Below are positions 12,297 to 24,309 of a DNA stretch of 64,000 nt, one piece after another (position 1 is the stretch's first letter; every line of letters starts with the position of its first letter). Where the stretch lies: the NCBI GenBank assembly GCA_025403435.1, contig CM046343.1:24831126-24895125 (forward strand). The letters run 5' to 3'. The translations under genes were made by a program, and so were the position numbers. Source of the stretch: Artocarpus heterophyllus (taxonomy: Eukaryota; Streptophyta; Magnoliopsida; Rosales; Moraceae). The notes beneath the pieces are model-generated. The model had not been told where the DNA came from and did no database searches. It saw only the letters and a list, made by a program, of their open reading frames with translations.

Positions 12297-12717
12297 ACTC
12301 CATACAGTCCTTATTCTTAAAAAAATGGGAAAAATGGATATGAACAGATGGTGGTCTCCAATGCTCGGTTTATATTCGCAGATTTTGTTGAACATCCGTA
12401 CTCCATGGGTGATTGTGCTTTCTATGAAAGCATGGTGTTCAAGATGTGTTAATTTAACTTAATTTGGAGAAAGAGGGACGTGGGAAATTACTGTTCGCAG
12501 TTGTTTATATGTACAAAATTTTTATTGTGAAAAAATTAGAGACAATTTTGTATTAAATAAGACATACTTATTATGTGTTTTAATTATTGAAGGCAGGCAT
12601 AATTATATTTTACCTCATAAAACGATAGCAAAATAGGAAACTTTAGGGGGAAAAAAAGAACACGACTAAAGTATAAAGTTTGATTAAGAAAACCTTCTCT
12701 ACTTATTAATAAACAAT

Positions 12718-12870
12718 AGGGTTTTGGCATGGTGGTTGAAATCATTGACTAGAACTATAAATATTGTAACATGTAAGAGCTGTATACTGTAGTAACTTTT
12801 TTGCTTTTATTGTAGCATGTGAGAGCTTTACTACGCCTAACTGAAAAGTTGATTAGAACCAATTAACGGG
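12718..12870. mobile_element. Tourist-like MITE
   Basis: It starts AGGGTTTTGGCATGGTGGTTG, and the interior has ACATGTAAGAGCTGTATACT and GCATGTGAGAGCTTTACT. The right end is degraded after AGAACCAATT. Confidence 0.5.
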
Positions 12871-13234
12871 CTAATTTCTTAAATTGTGAGATGGTACGTT
12901 GTTGCGGTTGTGCTACGGAAGAATTATGTGAAATATGTGATTAGTTTTAGAGACAATCCATTCTCTTTTAAACTTGAGAAGTGGACAACCAAGAGTTGAT
13001 TATAAGACATAAGAGCATGCGACTAAGATCTCTGCCAGTGTTTTGAGGGCAAACGATGTTTTTGTTAGGCCGGTTGTTCCATTTCTTCTTTCATATCATT
13101 TCAACGCAATATACAATATAGATTTTTCCCACGGATATTAGAAAAGTATTTTGCTGATGAATATCTGTTTCTTAGCTATTAGGTTTGTAAGAAAAAGATG
13201 ATTTTTGACTAGATGTACAATGCATTTGTTAACG

Positions 13235-13383
13235 CAGTTGAAACCAAGAGTTAGAACAATTTTATTTAGCATGTGAGAGCTTTACACTGTAGTCTATTTT
13301 TGCTTTATATTGTAGCATGTGAAAGCTTTATACTGTAGCAGATAAAACGACGTTTTCTAAATAATGTTGTCAAACGAATCCCT
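13235..13383. mobile_element. Tourist-like MITE, degenerate left end
   Basis: The core GCATGTGAGAGCTTTACACT occurs at about 13270 and nearly identically at about 13315, and the right end is CAAACGAATCCCT. The left terminal repeat is hard to see. Confidence 0.45.
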
Positions 13384-13680
13384 AATGATTTAAAAATGTA
13401 CACCGTCAGTGAGATTTACGTGTCCAAAAAGGATCCTATAGAATATCACAATATCACAATATGGGTCAACTGTGAATACCCAACATTAATGGTCACGTGT
13501 ATAATGAGCCTAAGCTGCGCCACTATTTGACAGCAATAGTATAATGATTTAGCAGTCGATACAAATGTTTCCAATTCCATAATATCATATGTTATGTTAT
13601 GTTATTGAATATCGACAACTGAGAATTTTGTTATATGGTTGATATTGACTGTTTATGACCATCAGGTTTGTATATTAACA

Positions 13681-13700
13681 TTATTATTATTATTATTATT
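13681..13700. repeat. (TTA)n microsatellite
   Basis: Uninterrupted ATT trinucleotides over 20 bases. Confidence 0.9.
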
Positions 13701-14989
13701 TTCTCTCTGAAACCCCGATAACAAAACTGAAAAGACAATTATTTTTATCACGGTCGACATTTGTCGGGGATTATATGGTTGTTCCGGGCCGGATCTACAT
13801 GCCGTAATGGGCCTCATGGGCTGATGAAATGAACCTCTTTCTAGTCTAATCTGTCACTCTATATATATATATTTTGTTCTGAATATTCTTTTGTAAAGAT
13901 TAAAATCCATTTTATTTTTCTTTCGGAAAAATAAAAGAGAAAATTAAACAACATGGATAAATTTCTGTGGTGGAGTTAAAATTTGCAAAATAATTTTAAA
14001 AATTACGAAATGTACGTGATAATTATCATAATAATATATATTTTTTGAAATGTAATAATGTCACGTTTGCACTACATAATTGCACAATAATTGTTTTATT
14101 GATATCAATTATTTTCTTTCTTTCAACATCCTAAAAATTTTACTTTATTTCAATTTCATCACTGAAATTTTTCTATATGTGTTAAAAGCCTTAAATACTA
14201 AAGATTTAAAAATTTAATTGTCCTTTGGTAAACATCATACATTTCTTTACTTGCTTTTTTAAAAAAATATATGTGACACAGAGCCAAACAAGCAAAGGAG
14301 ACAATATGGTTAAAAATGTCTAATTTGCTTCAAAAATAGACCCAGTTTCTTAGACATCATGGAACATCAAGGTCCATAAATAAGAAATTTGGTGTCAATT
14401 TTGGATATGACTTTTCAAGACTACATTCATTTGCAATAATTTTGTGTGTAAATCAAATTTAAATCTTCTGAAAAAGTGGATTTGTCATATTCCTCTAATT
14501 TACCCATTAACGAATACCAAAAAGGAAAAAAAAAAAAAAGGGAGGAAAATGTACCAAAATTACCTTACATTCATTCAAGAAAAATGAAAGCCGTGTTCTA
14601 CCGTATGTGGAATCACTAGTGTGAGCGTTCGATTGACAGAACTTATGCTTGTGGTTTTAATCAATAGAAAAAGAAAAATAAAAGCTATAACCTTTTAATG
14701 AATGCATGAAACTATATTTTTAAAAGAGATCAAATGACTTAAAATTGTTTTTTAATTTTTAATAAGTAATAAAAATATTATAATAAAGTTTATAATATCT
14801 TACTCAATATCCAGTATAAAGTATAAAGTTTATTTTAGGATTCTTTTTTTAAATTTACATTTTGTGGCTTTGACCTAAAGCACTTCTAGAGAACCAAAAC
14901 ATTTTCAACAAATCATTTGAACACTTTCAGAAGTAGTTTTTGATAGCTTTTGGACTTGGAAAGTCAAAAGCAACTTTCAAAAAGCCCTC

Positions 14990-15125
14990 TCAAATAGGCC
15001 TTGAATATAATTAGAACTACAAATATTATAACATGTAAGATATTTACACTGTAGCATACTTTGTTTTACAATATGATGACTTTATATTGTTTATAGTTAA
15101 AACCTAGTTGTCAATAAATTCTAAA
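14990..15125. mobile_element. Tourist-like MITE, degenerate copy
   Basis: A block with AACATGTAAGATATTTACACT and TGATGACTTTATATTGTTTATAG follows the family core order. The ends are poorly preserved. Confidence 0.35.
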
Positions 15126-16215
15126 AAGCTTGTTGGGGCTCTACTGCTATTTATTCAACAGACAACAGGGGAGGAAAACGAAAATTAAAAATCCAAATTG
15201 ATTGATAATTGTGCAAGCTAACAGAGTTAGTCATTCAATTACAACGAGTACATATATCTTTTTCTCTAATCTATACTAGTAGCATCTTTACTTTGTATTC
15301 AAGGGAAAGAGAAAGTAATTAGTGTTTCACTTTTCCTTTAAATCATGTGTTTACTTATAAAATTAATATTAAAAGTCTTGTAGCTCTATATAATATAGAA
15401 AATAAGGAAAATGAATACCAATCCTCTCATACCTTTTAGTATTGATTCTCGATCAAAAGAAATGAATACCATATTTACTTTAAATTTTTAAATTTAAATA
15501 TTAACATTTAATAGCTATATAAAAAGGATAGTTTATAATTACATTAAATAAGATCTATATTTCTAATAGAAAAAGAATGAAATAATTTCCCATTTCACTA
15601 TGAAACAAATAAGTTAACACTAAAAAGAGAATGAATGATGCTTACTAGTATTATTTTATTTTTCTTTCCAATTTCATTATCTCTTCCTTTATATTCCTTT
15701 ATAGTTTAATAAACATGCCCTTAATGTTATCTGGTAATTGTTTAAATACACCATTTCAAACAGAAACCCTAGAGTTTAACAACTCAATTGAAAAAATTTT
15801 AGAAAATAGTAAATTTGAAAGGTATTACGTCATATATCTTCTATTTAGGGACTAACATGCATGCATAGGACACGACCTAAAGTACAAGTACTCAATGGTT
15901 GAGGTTTGACTAAATTAATTTTTATATGTAAAATTAAAAGAAAAAAGAAATAGTTCATGCCCACTTGTCCATAGGTGATTCTGCTATGATTTATATGAAT
16001 GAAACACAAAAAAAAAACACATTGAGATTACTATAACTTTTATTCAAAGTCAAAAGATGAATTAAAAAAATGGTTGCCCGCATAACCTAACAGTAATTTT
16101 GTGCTCGAATCCACAAAAAATGTGGAAAAAAAATTAAATATAAAGATTTGTGATATTATATATACCACTTATGTTAAAAAAAAAAAAAGAAGAAAGAAAG
16201 TTCGTAATATTATAT

Positions 16216-17292
16216 AGGGTTAACTTTAGTTTTGGCCCCTGAACTTTACAACTTGTCTTATTTTAGTCTATAAACTTTAAAATGTAGAAAATTACAACCC
16301 TAAACTATTCAACTTATCTCATTTTGGACATTCCATTATTATATTTGTTAAATATTAACATAATTGAGCAACTAATTTCACTTTTGCCCCTTAAACTATG
16401 CACATTGTCCTATTTTAACACTTAAACTTTAAACTATAACAAATTTGAACTATAAATTTATCTCATTTTGGCCTTTTAATTAATAAATTCATTAAATATT
16501 GACAAATTAAGTCACATATATATGCACTTAATCGATTAATTATAAATCGACAGCGGAGATTACAGCTTTTGTAATTGAATTTCATGTATGTCAGACCTAC
16601 AAATGGGGAATTTCATGAACAAGTGTACATTTTTGTTGACTTATTATTAATACAAATTTTGAGTTTTTTTTGTGATTATTGGGTCTAATTAAGGGAAATA
16701 TTTATTATTATGTCAGTTTCATAATTTACAACTCCAAAATTTAGTCATAAAAATGACAAATACGTCAAACAGTAGTATTGTGTGTCGTTTTATTAGATAC
16801 CCATATATCCAAGTATTTTTTTTTATTTTAATTCGTGTTAAATCGTATGATAAAGAAAGTCTAATAAAACTTCTTGAGCAAAAAAAAAGAGGAAAAGTTT
16901 TATGAAAAAAATTAAAAAAGGAAAAAAAATAGTAAAACTTATGTATTTTGACTTCAAAATATATGTTGAAAATATATATAGAGTGAAAAAAAATGATCAT
17001 TTGTCTTAATTCGTCAATACTTAACATATTTAGTGATGATAGAGTCAAACTGGTACTAGTTTCATAATTTAGGAGTGTGATTTGTTATAATTTAAAGTTT
17101 AAGTCAAAATAGTTTAAGAGCCAAAAGTGAAATTATTGGTTCAATTTTGTTAATATTTAACGGATTTGGTAACCAAAAGGCCAAAATGAGACAAGTTAAA
17201 TAGTTCAGGATGTAATTTGTTACGTTTTAAAATTCAAGGGTCAAAATGAAATAAGTTACACAATTCAGGACTCAAAAGTGAAATTAACCTTA
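16216..17292. mobile_element. Mutator-like non-autonomous element with long TIRs
   Basis: The left end AGGGTTAACTTTAGTTTTGG and the right end in reverse complement (AAGGTTAATTTCACTTTTGA) open inverted repeats of several hundred bases with repeated phrases such as TAAACTTTAAAATG and TCATTTTGG. Flanking 9-mers are ATATTATAT (16207-16215) and ATTTTATAT (17293-17301), which differ at one base, as expected for the 9-bp duplication of the MULE superfamily. The interior has no transposase. Confidence 0.65.
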
Positions 17293-17433
17293 TTTTATAT
17301 ACCACATTTTCTAAGTAGCCTATATTTTTCCAAATTTCCACATTGTACAAGAGCCTCAATCTAATTTTAGAACATATGTTTTGCATAATTGGTAAGCAAG
17401 CTCACACTAGTGGATCTATGCATATACGCACAC

Positions 17434-19589
17434 TATCACGCCCCGGAGTACTGGAGGTGACGTGGCGGATTATTTAAATTAATTAAAAGAAGAATTTAAT
17501 TAAAAATCAAAAGTTTATGGGCTAAATTAAGTAATAAAATGTGAGAGTTTCAAAATAACATTTTATAAAAGAATTCATACACAGTAAGCAATTGAAATCA
17601 TTAATCGAATAATAAAACAATAGAGAGCCGCGAGTGTGGGTTTCACAGACCCACAACTTGTGCACACACATAGTACTGACAATATAATAATACAACTACA
17701 GTCTAAGCGCAAAGAAAGTTAAAAACATTACATGCCTTGTTTAATTTATACAAACAATCTAATAAATCCTTCTACTGCTCCTGAGTTCGGTCCGTTGAAT
17801 CCTCTCCGAACCTAAATGGGAAACCACTTAGAAGGGAGGGAAATTTAAAAACAAAGAAAATATGAGCGAAAGGCTCAGTAAGACTATATTTTAATAAATC
17901 ATTTAATTTAAAGGAAAATCTTATTATTCAGGGAATTATATAAAAGAAACATTAAATAAATAAATAAATTCAAATAAAACCGTTATTACCCAAAACACTT
18001 TATTAGGTCGACCAGAAACATCATTTTCTTTTCCTAGGCAAACCATAAGAATACCACCACCATAGTGGCCTAGCTAGGTTTCGGGACCTGCCCCCAAGGT
18101 CGATCGCTACATGACCTGATCTCTGATATGGCATCATGCCTATGTGTTTATTTTCATCATCATTCAAAACCCATTTACCGAGTATTATCATTTACATTCA
18201 TTATGAAGTTTATTTCAGTTCACGGTATATTAAAATATAACCGATAAATTTATTTTCAAACAACTGTTGAAAATATTTTTATAGAAATCCTTTTTCAAGG
18301 CCAAATCATTTTGGAACTAGGCTACCAAAGAATGGGATAGAAGTCCTACCTCGATACTCATGCCGATGCCCCACACCGAAATCTTGGTCCGTTATACGTT
18401 AGCTCCGTGGAACCACGAACGACCCTAGATACACACTAAGTCGATCAATATCTAGTTCGAGACATTCTATGTTACTAAACCATTTCATGATGTCCTAGTG
18501 TGCCATTTGTATCTTTAAATCATTTTACAAGGTTGGAATTTAAATCGGGGTTCAAAACAGTGAAAACGGGTGAAAAATCACAAAATTTTTCATGCTCTGC
18601 TGGCCTGCCGGACTCCCTGCTTCGGTCGACCGAACTGTGCAGTTTGGCTTGCTGAAAATCAGGTCCGGTCGGCCGGACATTTTTCAGGTTTGGCCTGCCG
18701 ATCCTTTGAATCCGGCCTGCTGAACTGGAAAAACCCAAAAATTTCATCCATAGATTTTGGTTCTCCCAAAATCCAAATCTTGATTTTAACCTGTTTTTCT
18801 CAAATCTCAGGCATGAAAAATAATCATAGATGATAAAAAAACATACTAGAACACTTTTGAACTCATTTAAACAAGATTTAAACACAAAAATCTAAAAAAT
18901 CTAAAAATGGAAAAAAATGAGGAAAAATGAAAAATCTTGAATCTAATTTGCTTTTCTTCAATCTAAGCTTAGATTCAGTTGTTCTAAGTTCATTTAACTC
19001 AAATCAAAGGTTTTCTAAGCTCAAACGAACTTAAATTTCAAAAATACACAAAATTAAAAATTTTGAAAAAAGTTTAGAAATTTCAAAACTAACCTCGAAT
19101 CGAAGCTTCAATCTGCGTTCTCGGTTGGCCAATCTCGCCCCCGAGCTTCCTACTCGCTAACCCGAAGCTTGGACTCGAATTTTGTTTCAAAAATTTGAGG
19201 AAAAATTGAGAGAGACAGGAGAGACCAAGAGAGATCAAGAGAGAAAGAGAGTCACGGTGAGAGGGAGAGAGAGATCAGAGAGAGTGAAAGGAAGAGAGTG
19301 AGAGAGAGAATAAATAGAGAGAAACGGTGGGCGATTTTACTGTGTGAAAATCAAATGCCACCCACGGTTTTGTAAAACGGAATATTTTTAACATTTTACA
19401 AGTTATTGTGTTTTAAAACTCAAAACATCATTTTAAAACAATAAGAAATCATTTGAATTTATTAAATTAACAAAACAACCTAAAATTTAAATTCAACGAA
19501 ATAATCAAATTAATGTTGAAACATTAATTATGGCACACTAATTCATCATTTATATTACAATAACATTAAATAAATTTCGGGGCGTTACA
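17434..19589 (-). mobile_element. Solo LTR of the 9.1-kb chromovirus family
   Basis: The stretch matches the LTRs at 48322 and 55259 from end to end (start TATCACGCCCCGGAGTA, end TTTCGGGGCGTTACA). It is flanked by identical 5-bp duplications, CACAC, at 17429-17433 and 19590-19594. No internal region remains, so this is the product of LTR-LTR recombination. In element orientation it reads on the minus strand. A TATA-like AATAAATAG at 19309-19317 is followed, in the transcribed direction, by a long CT-rich leader. The palindrome cluster at 18596-18732 has fewer units than in the other copies. Confidence 0.93.
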
Positions 19590-19599
19590 CACACTCAAG

Positions 19600-21930
19600 G
19601 ATCAATATTGTTAAAGGTAAGTCAATGGTTTTTTAAAATTTCGTGATCTAGCAGATGTGCAAATATTTGATTTTCCTCCTTTTTTTTTAAAAAAAAAATT
19701 GATCTTCCATTCAATTATTTAAGGAGATTTGTATCACTACCAGCATTCTTTCCTGTTATTATAAAGACCACAACATGTATGTGTTTCTTATTCCTTTTAA
19801 TCAATGAAAGATGTGCATGATTATTATAAAGATGACGGTCATTCACAAAATTTTCAATCTGTCTCTAAATATATATATTATAATGTGTATGTAATAGATT
19901 ATATATGTGTGTGTTAAATGCCAACATCAAATATAATATTATAATGGAGAAAGAATCTTTTTGCCTCCAAATTTGTGCTGGATATAAGAATTTTAACAAT
20001 TAAGCAATCCCATTAAGAGTTTTTTTTTTCTTGACTAGTTCTTCCAAACCCTTTTTCAATTTTCTTTCTGTTTTGTTGTCAAATTTAGCCATCTCGAGTC
20101 CTTTTATTATTATTATTTTTTATTATTTTCTAAGGGATCTCGACCCTTATTGGAAGCTTAGGAGCTAAAAATTTGTATATAATTAGATGTAAATAAACAC
20201 ATCTGGTCAACCGAATCATGCAAGATTTTCTCAATATCTTATGGCTACGAAATTTTCTGATGTGCGCCTTTACTTGCAAGTTAAAGGGGAATACGCCAAA
20301 TTTTGTGCATAGAAATTGTCAACACCAACTAAATGGGACTCCCCGCTTGGTTACGATGAATAAAAGTCTTTTTACGTTAGAAATTCTAATTGATAGTTTT
20401 TTAAGTTAAATATACTAAAATCGCATCAAAATAAATACCCAAAATATATAGTTTATAATATAAATCTGATAGGTGAAATATAAATTAGTGTAATTTTTAT
20501 GTCTTATTATAGAATCTCGTTACAATTGAAAAAAAATAAAAATGTTTTAAATTTTCTTTTCTAATTTTTGACATTGAAAGTTGGTTATATATGTTGCACT
20601 TAGACAATAAACTAGTGAGAAAGACATGGACCTTTTTTTTTTAGGACATCAAGATTAATGTTCAACTAGCGTGCGAACGCGAAGGCCAACGTGATCAGTC
20701 TTCCATGCATCTAGAAGCATTTTTGTCGAACAATTAATATTAATGTCACTTGCATGGAAAAGCAGGAACTCTGCCACCAAACCCTAGGGAAACGTCAGCC
20801 CTTGAAAGTTGCAAGATCTTTTAAGGACCAAAAAGATAATAATCTTGAGTGTAGGGATTACCTGATTCGAGACAAAGCAATGATATCATCATTCACATAT
20901 ACACATACACACACAGAGAGATACACGCACTTAGATGCAAGCATTGTTAAGATCATCTTTCGAGGATTATATATACTTCCACGAAACATATAATCAAGTG
21001 TGAAATATATATCACATTTAAGGGGTGTGGTTTTAATATTGGTTATGTTTTTAATTAATATTGTAATTATCAACCGTGTGATATATAAATCAAACTGTTG
21101 TAATTGATTAAGTAGTTGATAAAAAAATTTACGATAATTAATTAAGTTAAATTATAATTATACATGTTGTCAATTATTATTAAAACATGCTCTTATTAAA
21201 AATGTAACTATTGGGTCTCTTGATCCTGCTCAATCACCAAAAAAAATGTAACTATTGAAAAACTAACCATTAAAAAAATAATCATTTAACGTAATATTAA
21301 TATTGAAAATATATAATACCAAGACAATAAACTATTTTAAGGTGATGTTACCCTTTTTCAACATCTCTATTATGTTAAATAAATATTATTTCACACTTCT
21401 CACGTATGTATAGTTTTTTTTTTTTTTTTTTAAGAACGGAGCCACATATAATTGATGATAGTTGTCAACTCCACTAATTTTTTTTTTTAATTCTGAACGT
21501 ATATTTTATTAAAATTTACGTTTCTACCCTTTTATGAAATTAGAGGCCCACCTCCTTTACTATTTACTGGGGTTGAATTGTAAATCTCACTACTGTAGAT
21601 TTACATTAATTATTGTAAAAAAAAAACGAAGAAATACAGTAGTTTAGGTGTCAAAAAAGCAAGAACTGAAATATAACAAGGTTGACTTAGTTGCAAAAAG
21701 TAGTAAAGTTGTATGTTAAAGTCAGTAGTGACGGAAAATCTTAAGCTGAAACTCTAGAAGGGCTTGAAATTTAGGATTTCATTCTGTCAAGCTGACGCTT
21801 TGCTTCTGAGTTAGTCAAAGAGTCATTTAATATAGCAATCGCTTTTGGGTTACATGTTCAAAGGCCTAAGATTTTTTTTGTTTTTTTTAGGACCACTAAT
21901 CTACCACAACCGGCAGGTATCCTAGTGCTT
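19600..21930. other. Gene-free AT-rich intergenic DNA
   Basis: There are only short frames without similarity. A moderately GC-rich patch near 20670-20880 carries no identifiable exon or RNA. A T tract lies at about 21415-21432, and a fragment starting TAGTGACGG lies at 21726. Confidence 0.5.
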
Positions 21931-21939
21931 TTCTACGCC

Positions 21940-24302
21940 TGTGACACTCGTAATTCTCCTAACGGGTATTGAGGTAATTAAATTAATTTTTAATGTATAA
22001 AAAAAAAAATTGCTTCATTTAAATTTATTTTATAATATTTATTTTTATCTATTTTTAAATTTTCTAAAATTCTCCTATATTTATTTAGTATGATTACTAA
22101 AAAGCATTAGAACTTCTAATAAATCTCAAAAATGTCATATTGGCATTATGTGTGTTAAAGTCTTTAGATGAGACATAAGGATATATTTTCCAACTACTCT
22201 TGACCCTCATTTTCTTTATTTCCTCCGTGACATGCTTCAACATGTCTCCTCTATAATTGTTTCTATCACTTCTCTTCAAAGACTTCATCTTTTCTTCCTT
22301 TCTCTTCCACGGTTCCCACACTCTTCTTCTTATTTCTTTGCTGAAGCAAAATACTTAGAGAACTTCTTCAAGGCAGCCATAAAAATCATCCACCATCACC
22401 TCCATTTGAGCAAGAATTTCAGTCATACCGAAGTAAAGGAACCTGTTTTGAAGCCATTTCAAGCTTCCAACTAACCATAATCCGAGGTTAGAATCTTATG
22501 AACAAATTTAGTCTTTCATTTATAAATTTTCTTTTATACTAAAGGATTATTCAAATTTGCGTTCTTAAACCTAAGTATATGTTTGTTGCTATTTTGGAGC
22601 ATATGTATGAAGTCTAAGTGTATATGCCCTAGACAGAAAATTTATATTGTTAAACTTTGTAATACCCCTATGGGCAGTGGTTATTTCTTGAAATTCTAAG
22701 ATTAAATTAAAATGAATTTTATGAATTGGTTTGCATATTTGAAAAGTAGCATCCTAGGCTTTCTAACGAGCTATCATAAACCTAAATCGGAGTTGTATTT
22801 TATTTTCTAAGAATTATTCAATTTTTGTATTGGAAACTAGTAAATCTGCCAGTTTGTTATGGTATACCAGCTGCTAACCTGAACCAAGAACCCATCTTTG
22901 CTCACCACCTAATTCTTTAATGTCTTGCAACCTTTCCAATATTATCCTAAGTGATTGATGAATCTTATTAGGGACTAAAACATATAGATTACTTGTTCAC
23001 ATTTTATATTGTGTTAAGACAAAAATTGTTTACTGTGGTATTCAAAAGAGATTTATATAAAAGCTTTAATGGCATACTAGTAAGATAGGTTTACACATGA
23101 TTTATTTATGAATGTAGTTGTATGTTGTGCTTTAGTTTTAATTGTCCTTATGCACGCCTTAGGATCAAGGGAGTATGGAGCTAACGTTAATTGATTCCAG
23201 GATTAAGAGACTGTTGATAAGCTTAAAAGGTAGGGATTCTATTACTCATCTTTTGTGAGGTTTTTATAGAATTAAAATTGATTGTTTTGCCGCAATATAT
23301 ATATATCTATGTTGAACTGATATTATATGTGTATCACATATGAAACTATGACATGGACTCGTCTTGTATTGTACGGCGAGGAACATAATGAATTGACACA
23401 TGTTATAAATTGAGAAGCATGGTTAGAAAAATTAACTCTATTAATAATGATTTAATATAGAGAAATTGTGAGACATGAAAAGGGCGACGGTTACGTCCTT
23501 GGGCATGAATACCCTAAAAGGTAAAGTAGGGGGAAGGCGATGACGCTTCCTTGGGTTGAAAGTCCCAGAACACACTGTACAGGAATCGACTTGGTGAGGA
23601 CTCGGGGCTTGATGTCCCCTCACCGGAACACCCTTGGAATGTTTATAGGGTGATCAAGTGCGCCCATTTGGGTTTCGATGAGTTGAGTGATACTCAATTT
23701 AACATGGATACCTAGGAACAATGATGATTGGTAATATTTGTATAAATGTGTAATTATGACACTTGGTAATGATTAACTACGGTATCCATAAGATGTGATC
23801 ATAATAAACCTCATAATCTGGAATATGATGTGACTTACTAACCATGCAGATTTTAATGTGGTAATGATAAAAACCTGAAGGTGAGTAATGGTTTTCTCTA
23901 CTGAGCATAGTGTTGCTCATACCCTTATGTTTATATCTTTTCAGGACTCACTAAATGTGAGGTGGCTACGAGAAATATAGTTGAGGAAGTGATGTAACTA
24001 TATTACATTGGGACTGTTTCAATCGTTGAGAATGTTCTTCATGATAATGTAAGCATCAATTGTTACCTTCTGTGACTGTATTATAATGTGTTGAGGGTTA
24101 AAATGATGATGACAACAGTTTATATTATTAAATTTAAGGTGCTACATTAAAACTGTGGTTTATTTGTCGTTTATATTTTTATTTTTGAGTTGAGAGTTTT
24201 CATTTAAGTCCCGGGTAAATTTTATTTTTAAGGTTTTACTTTTATTATTTATTTTTATTTTATCTCATTAAAAACTGTTAACCCCCACATAGGGGCGTTA
24301 CA
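21940..24302 (+). mobile_element. Solo LTR of the second chromovirus family
   Basis: The start TGTGACACTCGTAATTCTCC corresponds to the 5' end of the LTR at 60689-62592 (read on the minus strand, TGTAACACCCGTATTT). The end AACCCCCACATAGGGGCGTT plus ACA corresponds to its 3' end. Identical duplications ACGCC lie at 21935-21939 and 24303-24307. The block 23062-24302 is closely similar to the reverse complement of about 60689-61850, while about 460 extra bases around 22500-23050 are absent there. No internal region is left. Confidence 0.88.
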
Positions 24303-24309
24303 ACGCCTC

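Larger units (their letters stand above)
12300..16200. other. Gene-free intergenic DNA with MITE remnants
   Basis: Apart from the MITE copies listed separately, this stretch holds an ATT microsatellite (13681-13700) and A/T tracts. No coding sequence or RNA gene was recognised. Confidence 0.5.

Noticed and set aside
12152..12462. Frames with Trp-Ala and Gly-Leu dipeptide repeats
   Set aside because: They are translations of the (GGGCTT)7 tandem repeat; no conserved sequence on either side.
16070..16125. tRNA-like A and B boxes (ATAACCTAACAGTAAT, GCTCGAATCCA)
   Set aside because: The boxes are far too close together for a tRNA or SINE promoter, and no stems pair.
22097..22474. Opposed 74- and 80-codon frames
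   Set aside because: They lie in the U3/R-like part of the solo LTR and have no similarity.
22658..24302. LTR beginning at 22658 (TGTAATACCCCTATGGGC)
   Set aside because: The 5-bp flanks AACTT and ACGCC do not match. Moving the start to 21940 gives a homologous LTR end and an exact ACGCC duplication.
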